Under the pieces are notes generated by a model that saw only the letters and a program-made list of their open reading frames with translations, did no database searches and was not told where the DNA came from. Made by a program: the position numbers and the translations under genes. This document shows positions 33,990 to 43,004 of a stretch of 64,000 nucleotides of DNA, piece by piece. The stretch lies in the NCBI GenBank assembly GCA_050486285.1, contig JBJHCZ010000005.1, forward strand, positions 95,467 through 159,466. The letters run 5' to 3'. Position 1 is the stretch's first letter; every line of letters starts with the position of its first letter. The stretch comes from JAITWN01 sp050486285. GTDB taxonomy: Bacteria; Pseudomonadota; Gammaproteobacteria; SZUA-140.

Positions 33990-34907
33990 TTACAGGGACG
34001 GCGGCGTATCACCGAAGGTCTCGCTCCAGCCGAACGGGGGGACCGTACCGCCGTTGCCATCATTGATGCCGGTCCTTTCGAGCGAGAAGGTCGTGATCTC
34101 CTGGTTCGGAACCGCCGACAGGTTGGTCACGCCCTGGAAACCGAACTGTGACGTCCCCTGTCCGCCGAGATCAAGACGCTGACCGATCCAGCGCATCATC
34201 ACTTCCTGCTCGTCGAGCCAGCTGAGCGTACACTCGCCTGCCTGCTCCTGGCATTCTGCGAAGGTAACCGAACCTGCCTCTGTGAAAGCGCCCTGGCGCT
34301 GCTCGAGCAGGAAACGCTGCTGATCAGGAATCGGTTCGTTGTCGTTGAACAGTATTCTCTGGTCGATCGTGATCGCGCGGTCCGCGGCCTCGCCGTTCTC
34401 GTCGTGGATCACGAGCATATCGAAGCTCGACAGAAAATCATTGGCAGCACCGGTGAAATTCTGCTCGATCAGGAGATTGGGATTATCGGCATCGGGCGTC
34501 GGGTTGGCCCATCCGATCATCAGCGTGCTGGTGTTGGTGAACGCACCGGTCTCATCGGTCTGCTGATGCATCTGCTGGGCCATGATGCCGTTGTCGGCGC
34601 CCTGGCGCACGAAGCTTTCATCGCGGTAGAAATTGGCATCCGCCGAATTCGCATTCGGGTCGGTGATGATGGTCCAGATGTAGGTCGGCTGACCGGGCGC
34701 GCTGACCGAGATCTGCGCGAAGCCGTCGATGCCGCCGACCTCGACGGTGCAATTGAAGCCTGCAGGACAGGTGTGATCGATGACGCCGTTCTGGACCGTC
34801 CAGCCGCCGAAGACCGGCAGTCCGGCAGCAGTGGCCGTCAGCGGAAGCAGCACCATCGCGGGCGCAATCACAAGTCCGCCGTAAATACCTTTCATGACCC
34901 TGTTCAT
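33990..34907 (-). CDS. Secreted protein of unknown function
   Basis: A 305-residue protein with a signal peptide (GLVIAPAMVLLPLTATAAG). The mature part begins LPVFGGWTVQNGVIDHTCPAGFNCTVE and contains four cysteines that could form two disulfides (CPAGFNC and CQEQAGEC). It is acidic and rich in Asn, Gln and Thr, and ends SETFGDTPPSL. I recognise no family. It has its own terminator and a 242-bp upstream region, so it is probably monocistronic. It may be extracellular or periplasmic. Confidence 0.7.
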   Translation of the reverse strand: MNRVMKGIYGGLVIAPAMVLLPLTATAAGLPVFGGWTVQNGVIDHTCPAGFNCTVEVGGIDGFAQISVSAPGQPTYIWTIITDPNANSADANFYRDESFVRQGADNGIMAQQMHQQTDETGAFTNTSTLMIGWANPTPDADNPNLLIEQNFTGAANDFLSSFDMLVIHDENGEAADRAITIDQRILFNDNEPIPDQQRFLLEQRQGAFTEAGSVTFAECQEQAGECTLSWLDEQEVMMRWIGQRLDLGGQGTSQFGFQGVTNLSAVPNQEITTFSLERTGINDGNGGTVPPFGWSETFGDTPPSL

Positions 34908-35149
34908 CTCCTGAATCCCCCTGGAAATAAATCCGTCTGCCAGCCGACGCCGTGTTCCTTACACATTGCCGGAATACCTGTCATCGGAACCGCGATAAGT
35001 CGATGTGATCCAAGTCCTTCGTGGTGCTTGAGAGACACGATCCAACGGTTGTCGCCGACAGCCCATCAGAACACTTGAAGATGCACATATCTTAGCACCC
35101 GATCTCGAAAAAAGTCCATTTCGAACCGGTATTACGAAGTTCGACTTAT

Positions 35150-35776
35150 TTATGAATACCTGTGGTAAAAATTCAGATAGATCAGGTTATTCTGCTGTTC
35201 CCCGTAATCCACCCGGCTCAGCGAGCCGTAATCGATCGTCAGCCGGCGATAGGCCTCGAGCGGCATCGTCAGGGCCTCGGTGATGCACATCCTGATCGGG
35301 CCGACATGGGCCACGATGACGACCAGCTGCCCCGTGTGAGCGGCCACGATGCGTTTGAGCGCGCCCGTCACGCGACTCATATGGTCGTTGATCGCCTCGC
35401 CGCCCTCCGGCACGAAATAGACCGGGTCCTGTTTCCAGGCGCGGAATTCCCCGGGGTAGTCTCGTGCGATCTCATCGAAATAGAGGCCGTCCCAGATACC
35501 GAACGGTCGCTCCTTCAACAGCGGATCGAAGTGCAGCGGTGCGCCGGTCGCGCCGGCAATCGCTTCCGCGGTCAGGCGCGTACGCTGCATCGGACTCGCG
35601 TAGATCACATCGACCGGCTGGCCGGCGAGCAGTTCGGCGGCGTGGCGCGCATGCGCCTGTCCCTGCTCGGTCAGGCCGGGGTCTTCGCGGTCGTCACAGT
35701 ACAGGCGCTTGCCCGGAAAGTCGGCCTGACCATGGCGCACGAAGATCACGCCGGTGGTCTTTTCCTTGTCTCTCAT
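35150..35776 (-). CDS. Histidine phosphatase family protein
   Basis: A 208-residue member of the phosphoglycerate-mutase/acid-phosphatase superfamily. The phospho-accepting His is in FVRHGQADF near residue 15, the second catalytic His in VAHVGPIRM near 158, and the acid in KERPFGIWDG near 88. SixA-, CobC- and PhoE-like activities share this fold; the substrate is not evident. It follows nikR on the minus strand with a 22-nt gap, so it may be transcribed with it. Confidence 0.85.
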   Translation of the reverse strand: MRDKEKTTGVIFVRHGQADFPGKRLYCDDREDPGLTEQGQAHARHAAELLAGQPVDVIYASPMQRTRLTAEAIAGATGAPLHFDPLLKERPFGIWDGLYFDEIARDYPGEFRAWKQDPVYFVPEGGEAINDHMSRVTGALKRIVAAHTGQLVVIVAHVGPIRMCITEALTMPLEAYRRLTIDYGSLSRVDYGEQQNNLIYLNFYHRYS

Positions 35777-35798
35777 ACGCGTCCCGGGATGGGCCCAA

Positions 35799-36260
35799 TC
35801 AGGTCATCGGGCGGCTGTGCGTATGCGGATGCCCGCCGTGGGAATGGCTGCTCTCGCTGACATCGACCGGCACCATGTTGAGCTTGCCGTGGCGGACGCC
35901 GCGCTCGGCCATGACCGCGTTCGCGAAGGTGCGAATCTCGCGGACCGGGCCGCGCATCAGCGCGATCTCCAGGCAATGGTCGTGATCGAGGTGCACATGC
36001 ATGCTCGACAGGTTCAGCTCGTGGTGCTTGTGGTGCACGCGGGTGATCCGGCTGGCCAGTTCGAGCTCGTGATGGTTGTAGACATAGCTAAGGCTCGCGA
36101 CGCAGTAACCGTCATCGGACTTTTCCAGGCGCTCCTTCTCGAGCTGCTGGCGAATCAGGTCACGCATCGCCTCCGAGCGGTTGCTGTAGCCGCGTTCCTT
36201 GATAAACGCATCGAACAACTCGGCAAGCGCCGTATCCAGCGACATTGTTATACGTTCCAT
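35799..36260 (-). CDS. nikR: Nickel-responsive regulator NikR
   Basis: NikR is a tetrameric repressor with an N-terminal ribbon-helix-helix (MERITMSLDTALAELFDAFI) and a C-terminal ACT-like nickel domain. The high-affinity nickel ligands are visible in HHKHHELNLSSMHVHLDHDHC, where HVH and a downstream Cys match the known His-His-Cys set. An added His-rich tail (SSHSHGGHPHTHSRP) is not needed for the fold. It presumably controls the nickel importer at 39.3-42.4 kb, 3 kb away on the same strand. Confidence 0.95.
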   Translation of the reverse strand: MERITMSLDTALAELFDAFIKERGYSNRSEAMRDLIRQQLEKERLEKSDDGYCVASLSYVYNHHELELASRITRVHHKHHELNLSSMHVHLDHDHCLEIALMRGPVREIRTFANAVMAERGVRHGKLNMVPVDVSESSHSHGGHPHTHSRPMT

Positions 36261-36511
36261 ACACCCCGTCCCGATTATGCTGGTCGCATTCCTGAGTGCG
36301 CGGCGGCGGCTTCTGCGCTGCCAACCTTGCCCGGCGCCCTCTCACGCCGGACCCGGCTTCCGCCGTCCCCCGGGTCCGGTGCAGAGGCGGACCCGTCACA
36401 AATCATACAGGATAAACATAAAAATGAGCCATAAATCCGGCGCCTCGCCGCTGGTCTGATCATCGTGGTAGAATACCCCTACCCAGGTGGGGTAGGACAG
36501 GAGACAGGCAC
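36261..36511. other. Intergenic region between nikR and copZ
   Basis: The 251 bases separate divergent nikR and copZ. Bases 36305-36400 hold nothing I can name. The right end carries the csoR-type operator at 36479-36495 and TAGAAT (36469-36474) as a possible -10 without a clear -35. Confidence 0.5.
36479..36495 (+). promoter_or_regulatory. CsoR-family operator upstream of copZ
   Basis: CTACCC-N5-GGGTAG, a perfect 6-bp palindrome of the G/C-tract type bound by CsoR-family repressors. It lies 17 nt before the copZ ATG and just downstream of TAGAAT at 36469-36474, so a bound repressor would block the operon. Confidence 0.65.
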
Positions 36512-36712
36512 ATGATCGAACTGAAGATCGAAGGCATGAGTTGCGGGCACTGCCGGCAGGCGGTCGAGCGGGCGCTGGCCGCGGTGGCGGGCGTCGACCG
36601 CGTCGTCGAGGTCAGCGTCGAGCGCGGCATCGCCCGCGTCGAAGGCAACGCCGACCCGCGCGCGCTGGTCGCCGCGGTCGAGGAAGAAGGCTACAAGGCA
36701 TGGACGAACTGA
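36512..36712 (+). CDS. copZ: Copper chaperone, CopZ-like HMA protein
   Basis: A 66-residue heavy-metal-associated domain protein with the metal-binding motif MSCGHC near residues 9-14. CopZ proteins carry Cu(I) in the cytosol and hand it to CopA. It is the first gene of copZ-csoR-copA; its end overlaps the regulator start by 13 nt. The operator lies directly upstream. Confidence 0.9.
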   Translation: MIELKIEGMSCGHCRQAVERALAAVAGVDRVVEVSVERGIARVEGNADPRALVAAVEEEGYKAWTN

Positions 36713-37005
36713 ACGCGGCCGCGCACTGCCGCGCCTTGCGCCTCGATCCCGCCGCGCGCGACGAGGCGAGCCGTCGGCTGCGCTCGATCAGGGGACATGT
36801 CGAGGGCATTCTGCGCATGCTCGACGACGAGTCGGTCTATTGCGTCGACGTACTGAAGCAGGTCAAGGCGGTCGATGGCGCGATCAAGAAGGTCAACACG
36901 GTCGTCCTGCGCAGCCATCTGCACGACCATGTCGTCACCGCCGCGCAACGGGGCGACGCCGGCGCGATCGTCGACGAGTTGATGGAACTGCTGAAGTACC
37001 GATGA
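36700..37005 (+). CDS. csoR: CsoR/RcnR-family metal-sensing repressor
   Basis: A 101-residue four-helix DUF156 repressor. The putative metal ligands are Cys48, His73 and His77 (CVDVLKQ and SHLHDHV), spaced 25 and 29 residues from the Cys. This C-H-H set is like RcnR and InrS (nickel/cobalt) and Thermus CsoR (copper), rather than the usual C-H-C of copper CsoR. Position between copZ and copA favours copper. The ATG lies inside copZ, and the TGA overlaps copA in ATGA. Confidence 0.88.
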   Translation: MDELNAAAHCRALRLDPAARDEASRRLRSIRGHVEGILRMLDDESVYCVDVLKQVKAVDGAIKKVNTVVLRSHLHDHVVTAAQRGDAGAIVDELMELLKYR

Positions 37006-39290
37006 CAGCCACCCCGGGGGGACATGAGGAGACCGCAACGAAGGGCGCCCTGAGCTTCGGCGTCGGCGGCATGACCTGCGCGGCCTGCGTCGCGCGGGTC
37101 GAGCGGGTGCTGAAAAAACAGCCGGGCATCAGCGCCGCTTCGGTCAACCTTGCGACCGGGAAGGCCACCGTCGAAATCGACCGCGGCGCGGCCGACCTCG
37201 AACAGGTATTCGCGGCCGTGCGTGAAGCCGGTTATGAACCGCTGGCCGATGATGCCGGCGCCGATACCGGCGACATGGAACGCGAACGCGCCGATGAACT
37301 CGCGGCCCTGAAACGCGACCTCACTCTGGCGATTGCGTTGACGGCGCCGCTGGTGCTGGTCGCAATGGGACCGATGATGCTGCCGGGACTGGGCAACGCG
37401 ATGCACGCGCTGATGCCCGAGGCCGGCTGGCGCTGGCTCGAATTGCTGCTCGCGAGCCCGGTGTTGTTCATCGCCGGCCGCCGCTTCTATCGCCTCGGCT
37501 GGGGTGAACTGCGACATCTGAACCCGGGTATGAATTCCCTCGTGATGATCGGCGCGTCCGCCGCATGGCTGTATTCGACGATGGCGCTGGCGGCGCCGGC
37601 ACTCTTTCCGGAGGGCACCGCAAACCTGTATTTCGAGGCCGCCGGCGTCATCGTCACTCTGATCCTGCTTGGTCGCTGGCTCGAAGCCCGGGCCCGCGGG
37701 CGGACCTCCGAGGCGATCAGGCGTCTGGTCCGGCTGCAGGGCAAGAGCGCGCGGGTGATGCGTGACGGCGGCGAGATCGAGGTCCCGACCGAGGCCGTCG
37801 TCCCCGGCGACGAGATCGTCGTGCGCCCGGGTGAACGCGTACCGGTCGACGGCGTGGTCCTCGAAGGCGGGAGTTATGTCGACGAATCGATGATCACCGG
37901 CGAACCCGTTCCGGCCGCCAAGCGCGCCGGCGACGAGGTCACCGGCGGTACGATCAACCAGACCGGCGCGTTCCGCTTCCGCGCGACCCGCGTCGGCGCC
38001 GACACCGTGCTCGCGCGCGTGATCCGGATGGTCGAGGAGGCGCAGGCGTCAAAGCCGCCGATCCAGGAGATCGCCGACCGCATCGCCGGCGTGTTCGTGC
38101 CGCTGGTGCTGCTGCTCGCGGCGATCACCTTCGGCATCTGGCTCGGCATCGGCCCCGACCCGGCGCTGAATTTCGCCTTCGTCGCCGCGGTCAGCGTGCT
38201 GCTGATCGCCTGCCCCTGCGCGATGGGTCTCGCGACGCCGACCGCGATCATGGTCGGCAGCGGCAAAGGCGCCGAGCTCGGTATCCTGTTCCGCAAGGGC
38301 ACCGCGCTGGAACTGCTGGCGCGGGTCGACACGATCGTATTCGACAAAACCGGCACGCTGACGATCGGCCGTCCGCAGTTGACCGACATAGAGGCGCTCG
38401 ACGGCAACCAGGATGAATTGCTCGCGCTGGTCGCGAGCGCGGAGACGCTGAGCGAACATCCGGTCGCGCAGGCGGTGGTCGGCGCGGCAAAGGCGCGCGG
38501 CCTCGCGATCGCCACCGCCACCGGGTTCCGCGCCGAACCCGGGTTCGGCATCGAGGCCCGCGTCGGCGGCCGTCTGGTCCAGATCGGCGCCGAGCGCTAT
38601 ATGAAACGCCTCGGCATCGAAACCGCGCCGCTGGCGGACCGCCTCGCTCGACATGCCGGACAGGGCAAGACGCTGCTGATCGTCGCGCGCGACGGCGGGA
38701 TCCTCGGCCTGCTCGCGATCTCCGACCCGCTGAAGGAGGGCAGCCGCGCGGCGATTGCGGCGTTGCACGCGGCGGGTCTGAGGACCGGCATGCTGAGCGG
38801 CGACAATCCGCAGACCGCGCACGCGGTCGCGACCGAGGTCGGCATCGACCTCGTCGTCGCCGAGGTGCTGCCGGACCAGAAGGCGGAGGAAATACTGCGG
38901 CTGCAGCGGGAGGGCCGGCGCGTCGCCTTCGTCGGCGACGGCATCAACGATGCGCCGGCGCTGGCCAGGGCCGATGTCGGCATCGCGATCGGCACCGGCA
39001 CCGATATCGCGATCGAATCCGGGGACGTGATCCTGATGCGCGGCGACCTGCGCGGACTCGTCGATGCAATCGCGCTGTCGCGGCGGACGCTGCGGACGAT
39101 TCGGCTGAATTTCTTCTGGGCCTATGCCTACAACGTCGCGCTGATCCCGGTCGCGGCGGGCGCGTTGTATCCGTTCACGGGATTACTGCTGAATCCGATG
39201 CTCGCCGCTGCGGCGATGAGCGTGTCCAGCCTGTTCGTCGTCAGCAACAGCCTGCGCCTGCGCGGCTTCAGGACCACGGCATCAGGTTGA
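37002..39290 (+). CDS. copA: Copper-exporting P1B-type ATPase
   Basis: A 762-residue P1B-1 ATPase. It has one N-terminal HMA domain (GGMTCAACVARVE near residues 24-36), the transmembrane CPC motif at residues 404-406, phosphorylation site D448-KTGT, the GDGINDAPAL hinge near 646 and the C-terminal YN and MSVSS motifs that define Cu(I) pumps. It is the last gene of copZ-csoR-copA. The 3' end overlaps the convergent nikO gene by 9 nt, so read-through between copper and nickel operons is possible. Confidence 0.96.
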   Translation: MTATPGGHEETATKGALSFGVGGMTCAACVARVERVLKKQPGISAASVNLATGKATVEIDRGAADLEQVFAAVREAGYEPLADDAGADTGDMERERADELAALKRDLTLAIALTAPLVLVAMGPMMLPGLGNAMHALMPEAGWRWLELLLASPVLFIAGRRFYRLGWGELRHLNPGMNSLVMIGASAAWLYSTMALAAPALFPEGTANLYFEAAGVIVTLILLGRWLEARARGRTSEAIRRLVRLQGKSARVMRDGGEIEVPTEAVVPGDEIVVRPGERVPVDGVVLEGGSYVDESMITGEPVPAAKRAGDEVTGGTINQTGAFRFRATRVGADTVLARVIRMVEEAQASKPPIQEIADRIAGVFVPLVLLLAAITFGIWLGIGPDPALNFAFVAAVSVLLIACPCAMGLATPTAIMVGSGKGAELGILFRKGTALELLARVDTIVFDKTGTLTIGRPQLTDIEALDGNQDELLALVASAETLSEHPVAQAVVGAAKARGLAIATATGFRAEPGFGIEARVGGRLVQIGAERYMKRLGIETAPLADRLARHAGQGKTLLIVARDGGILGLLAISDPLKEGSRAAIAALHAAGLRTGMLSGDNPQTAHAVATEVGIDLVVAEVLPDQKAEEILRLQREGRRVAFVGDGINDAPALARADVGIAIGTGTDIAIESGDVILMRGDLRGLVDAIALSRRTLRTIRLNFFWAYAYNVALIPVAAGALYPFTGLLLNPMLAAAAMSVSSLFVVSNSLRLRGFRTTASG

Positions 39291-40292
39291 AGAATCTCCG
39301 GACAGCTTCCTGCGATCGGCCGGCGCCCCGGCATCTACCGAGTCCAGTGCTTCATCATGGAAATGCGACTCGTCGACCTCCTCGTGGAGGTGGTCGTGGC
39401 CGTGCTCGTGGGTATGCAGATGTACGTGCAGATGGCCGTCGGTGCCATGGGCGTGGCGGTGCGCATGCAGGAACTTGCCTATGACCTTGCGATCACCCTC
39501 GTCCATGTCCTGGCGATGCAGGATGTCGTGCAGCAATTCGTGGGTCATCAGCGCCAGCGGCAGCTCGAGCTTGTTGTCCTCCAGCAGCTTGCGGTCGTAG
39601 AGGATGCTGGTGGTCGGGCCGTCGGCGGCGATGCGGCCGTCGACCAGCAGCAGGCAGCGGCTGCAGACCTCGAGGGCGATGTCGAGGTCGTGGGTGCACA
39701 GCAGAATCGTCTTGTCGGAGTCGCGCAGCCAATTGATCAGGTTGCGCCGGTTCAGCGGGTCCATGTTCGTCGACGGCTCGTCGAACACGAGGATATCGGG
39801 CTGGTAGGACAGCACGGTCGCCAGCGCCAGACGCTTGCGTTCGCCGAAGGACAGATGAAACGAGGAACGCTGCTCGAAACCCTCGAGGCCGACGACCGCG
39901 AGCGCCTCGCCGACCCTTGCCTCGATTTCTTCCTTCGGCAGGCCAAGATTCAGCGGCCCGAAGGCGACATCGTCGAATACCGTCGGGCAGAACAACTGAT
40001 CGTCGGGATCCTGGAACACGATGCCGACCTTGCGGCGAACGTCCTTGAGATTGTCCTTGCCGATCACCGCGCCGTCGATCGACACGCGGCCGGAGACCGG
40101 GAACTGCACGCCGTTCAGATGGCTCATGAAGGTCGATTTTCCGGCGCCGTTGGGACCGATCAGCGCGACCTTCTCGCCCTTGTGGATCCGGCAGCTCAGG
40201 CCCTTCAGGACTTCGTGGCCGTCGGGATAGCTGAAGACGACGTTATCGACGTCGATCATGACGGGACGATTCGCCGCATCAGTACCAGGCAT
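39282..40292 (-). CDS. nikO: Energy-coupling-factor nickel/cobalt transporter ATPase with His-rich tail
   Basis: A 336-residue ABC ATPase of the CbiO/NikO type: Walker A GPNGAGKST, signature LSFGERKRLALA, Walker B ILVFDEPST. Beyond the usual C-terminus there is a His-rich tail (HAHRHAHGTDGHLHVHLHTH and more), likely metal binding. ATG 40292 has GGAG upstream and overlaps nikQ by 14 nt. It is the last gene of the nikL-nikM-nikQ-nikO operon and converges with copA. Confidence 0.92.
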   Translation of the reverse strand: MPGTDAANRPVMIDVDNVVFSYPDGHEVLKGLSCRIHKGEKVALIGPNGAGKSTFMSHLNGVQFPVSGRVSIDGAVIGKDNLKDVRRKVGIVFQDPDDQLFCPTVFDDVAFGPLNLGLPKEEIEARVGEALAVVGLEGFEQRSSFHLSFGERKRLALATVLSYQPDILVFDEPSTNMDPLNRRNLINWLRDSDKTILLCTHDLDIALEVCSRCLLLVDGRIAADGPTTSILYDRKLLEDNKLELPLALMTHELLHDILHRQDMDEGDRKVIGKFLHAHRHAHGTDGHLHVHLHTHEHGHDHLHEEVDESHFHDEALDSVDAGAPADRRKLSGDSST

Positions 40293-41067
40293 GTTCCGCA
40301 ACTCCAAACGTTCCGCTCATGTCTAGCGCGACCAGCGTGAAGCCGATCGCAAGCACGGCAGCGGCCTTGACGTAATCAGTGGCGTTCGAGCGGAACGTCA
40401 CCATCGAATGCAGCTCCCCCTGATAGCCCTTGGACAGCATCGCCTTGTACACCCGCTCGGTGCGCTCGAAGCTGTGTACCAGCAGGGTGCCGACGAAATG
40501 TCCGAACACGCGCAGGGTCCTGCGGTCGGTGCGGGCGACGAAGCCGCGCACCCGCATCGAAGTATACATGCGCTTGAGCTCGTCGAGAAACAGGAAGGTG
40601 TAGCGATAGGTGAACAGCAGCATCTGCACGATGATCTTCGGACACTTGAGGTGCTGCAGCGCGATCATCGACACGTCGAAGCGGCTCGAGCCGAACAACG
40701 CGAAGCTGACGACGACGATCGCCAGCGCCTTCATGAAGATCAGCGAGGCGATGCGCAGGCCCTCCCATGCGAACGGCAAGCCGATGACATAAAACGCGGC
40801 CTCGCCCGGATAGGTAAACGGCATCACCAGAAAGAACGGCAGCAGAAAGACGATGATGAAGGCAAGGCCGTGAGAGACGAAGTGTATCGGCAGGGCGCTG
40901 ATCGCAAGGATCACCACGGCGAAGGCGAGCGCGGCGATCGCCATCGGCAGGGATTTCAGCAACGCGATCGAGATGATCAGCAGACCCAGCGCGACCGTCT
41001 TGACTCGGGGATCCCAGCGCTGGATCGGCGAGGCGACGCTGGAATAACGATCGATGTCCAGAGCCAT
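40279..41067 (-). CDS. nikQ: Energy-coupling-factor transporter T component, CbiQ/NikQ
   Basis: A 262-residue polytopic membrane protein of the CbiQ family with about five hydrophobic segments. The coupling-helix blocks YTSMRVRGFVARTD near 190 and KAMLSKGYQGE near 222 are the usual A-x-x-x-R-G signatures that touch the ATPase. It lies between nikM and nikO. Confidence 0.92.
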   Translation of the reverse strand: MALDIDRYSSVASPIQRWDPRVKTVALGLLIISIALLKSLPMAIAALAFAVVILAISALPIHFVSHGLAFIIVFLLPFFLVMPFTYPGEAAFYVIGLPFAWEGLRIASLIFMKALAIVVVSFALFGSSRFDVSMIALQHLKCPKIIVQMLLFTYRYTFLFLDELKRMYTSMRVRGFVARTDRRTLRVFGHFVGTLLVHSFERTERVYKAMLSKGYQGELHSMVTFRSNATDYVKAAAVLAIGFTLVALDMSGTFGVAEHAWY

Positions 41068-41095
41068 GCCCGACTACCTCGCTGCGGACCACATT

Positions 41096-41731
41096 CTATC
41101 GCGGACTGTCGGCAACGGCCGTTGCTACCCTGCGACCGGCGAGGATCTCCGGCTTGACCCGATACAGGAACTCCGCGCAGGCGCCGACCACCGCAGCCTC
41201 GATCAGCATGATCGGAATGTGCGCGAGCAGGATCATGCTGGCGACCGCGAAGAAGGCCTCGCCGGTACTGAGCAGCGCCAGCGCCAGCACGATGCCCGAA
41301 CTGATCGTCGCGACCCCGCCTGCCAGCGCGCCGAACACAAATTCCTTCTTCGCGAAACTGAAATGATGTCTTAACTGCCAGACCAGATAGGCGACCAGCG
41401 CGCCGCCGCCCAGCATGATCGCGTTGACGCCGATGACGGTCACGCCGCCATGACCGAAGATGATCGCCTGCAATATGATGCCTAGCATGATCGCGGGGAA
41501 GGCCCGCCAGCCGAGCACGACGGCGACCAGCCCGTTCAGAATCAGGTGGACGCTGGCCGGGCCGATCGGCACCTTGATCAGCGAGGCAACGAAGAACACC
41601 GAAGTGATGACCGCGATCTTCGGCACCTCTTCCATGTCCATGTTGCGCATCGTCGCCGCGGCGATCGCGACGGCGCCGGCGTAGCCGGCGATCCAGACGG
41701 GCGCATTCAGAATGCCTTCGGAGATGTGCAT
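41096..41731 (-). CDS. nikM: Nickel/cobalt transporter substrate component, CbiM/NikM
   Basis: NikM is the substrate-specific membrane component. The protein starts MHISEGILN; the N-terminal Met-His is the metal-binding feature of the family and fixes the start. About seven hydrophobic segments follow over 211 residues, with IFGHGGVTVIGVNA containing a conserved His near residue 95. The presence of nikR and the His-rich NikO point to nickel rather than cobalt. Confidence 0.93.
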   Translation of the reverse strand: MHISEGILNAPVWIAGYAGAVAIAAATMRNMDMEEVPKIAVITSVFFVASLIKVPIGPASVHLILNGLVAVVLGWRAFPAIMLGIILQAIIFGHGGVTVIGVNAIMLGGGALVAYLVWQLRHHFSFAKKEFVFGALAGGVATISSGIVLALALLSTGEAFFAVASMILLAHIPIMLIEAAVVGACAEFLYRVKPEILAGRRVATAVADSPR

Positions 41732-41805
41732 GTCGTGGCCGGAAATCCCTGGATGTTTGATCTCTTATCGGTCGCCGACCACACGACCTGAATCTTCTGC
41801 GGCGC

Positions 41806-42417
41806 TCAGCTACCCGACGACGCCGACTTGCCCTGCAGGCTGCGCGCCCGCAGATAGAAAAAGACACCGACGATGCCGACGATGAAGCCGACCCCGCCGA
41901 TGATATCACTGGCGGTGCGCCGATCGTTCAGTTCCGATAGATTGCGCACCAGCGGCAGCGTGGCCTCGCTGACCGCCTGCCGCACCATTGCCTCGATTGC
42001 CGCGCTGTCGGCCGCGACCGCCGTCCCGCCTGCCTGGGTCGAGGCACTCGCATTCGACCGCTCGCCCGCTGCCGCCATCGCGCTGCGGATCTCGTCGGCG
42101 GGCAGCGTGAACTCTGCGCGGTGCCCCATGCCGGCATACAACGAAATCCTGAGGTCGGTGATTTCCGGGATCTCGAACACGAAGATTCCCTCATCGTCGG
42201 CGACGCCCTGGACCAGGCGGTCGCCGGACGGCGAGAACACCTGGATCTGCGCCTTGTCGGCGACCTTGCCGTCAGTGAAAAAACCTTCGACGACGACGCT
42301 GTTGCCCTCGGCATAGGCAAACAGGTTGACCTTGTGGGCATGCACGGCCGTCAGCGGGAACAGCATCAGCAAGAGGAGCAGGACAGGGGTTACGAACAGG
42401 CAGCGTGCTTTCATCAT
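41806..42417 (-). CDS. nikL: NikL-like nickel transport accessory protein
   Basis: A 203-residue protein: signal peptide ending AVHA, mature start HKVNLFAYAEGNSV, a carboxypeptidase-regulatory-like beta domain, an Ala/Ser-rich linker and one C-terminal membrane helix (IGGVGFIVGIVGVFFYL). The mature N-terminal His-Lys-Val pattern is typical of NikL/CbiL-like partners, which help NikM load Ni(II). It is the first gene of the operon; a palindrome lies 24 nt upstream. Confidence 0.8.
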   Translation of the reverse strand: MMKARCLFVTPVLLLLLMLFPLTAVHAHKVNLFAYAEGNSVVVEGFFTDGKVADKAQIQVFSPSGDRLVQGVADDEGIFVFEIPEITDLRISLYAGMGHRAEFTLPADEIRSAMAAAGERSNASASTQAGGTAVAADSAAIEAMVRQAVSEATLPLVRNLSELNDRRTASDIIGGVGFIVGIVGVFFYLRARSLQGKSASSGS

Positions 42418-42440
42418 GCGGTCACCGAGTCACGTAAGAA

Positions 42441-42458
42441 ATAATGTGATCACATCAT
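42441..42458 (-). promoter_or_regulatory. Palindrome upstream of the nickel transporter operon
   Basis: ATGTGATCACAT (42444-42455) is a perfect 12-bp palindrome, extendable to 18 bp with one mismatch. It sits 24 nt before the nikL ATG, where a NikR operator would be expected. It does not match the E. coli NikR box, so the assignment is tentative. Confidence 0.4.
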
Positions 42459-42529
42459 AACACAGGGACGGGTGCGACGCCCCCGGGATTCATGGGGCGC
42501 CGGGTAGGCACCAGCCTTGCAGGTAAACC

Positions 42530-43003
42530 TCAGGCGGACTTGCGCACCACCCGCTGGGCGACGCCCGGGTCCTCGGAATTCTTCTCGACCCAGTGCTTCT
42601 TGCCCGCGGTCGTCACCTCGCACTTCCAGAACGGGGCGCTTTCCTTCAGGTAGTTGATGATGTAGCGGCAGGCGTCGAAGGAATCCTTGCGGTGCGCGGA
42701 CCACACGGCGACCAGCACGATCGGATCGGTCGGCACCATCTCGCCGACGCGGTGGCCGACCAGGCAGTCCATGATGTCCCACTCGTCCATCGCTTCCTGG
42801 CAGACACGCTCTATGTGGTGCTCGGTCATGCCGGGATAGTAGTCAAGGTTCATCGCGCGGACGTCCTGGCCGTCGTTGAAGTCGCGCATCGTGCCGACGA
42901 AGGTCACGACGCCGCCGTGCTTGCCCGGGGGCAGCGCGCTACGTTCGTAGTCCAGAACCTCCTTGTACGGATCCAGCGTATCCTTGGTGATGAATACTTT
43001 CAT
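42530..43003 (-). CDS. moaE: Molybdopterin synthase catalytic subunit MoaE
   Basis: MoaE converts cyclic pyranopterin monophosphate to molybdopterin using sulfur from the MoaD thiocarboxylate. The 157 residues include GGVVTFVGTMRDFNDGQDV, the family N-terminal signature, and an active-site Lys in EKNSEDPG or the preceding KHWVEK near 140. It is directly downstream of moaD (1-nt gap). Confidence 0.95.
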   Translation of the reverse strand: MKVFITKDTLDPYKEVLDYERSALPPGKHGGVVTFVGTMRDFNDGQDVRAMNLDYYPGMTEHHIERVCQEAMDEWDIMDCLVGHRVGEMVPTDPIVLVAVWSAHRKDSFDACRYIINYLKESAPFWKCEVTTAGKKHWVEKNSEDPGVAQRVVRKSA

Positions 43004-43004
43004 G

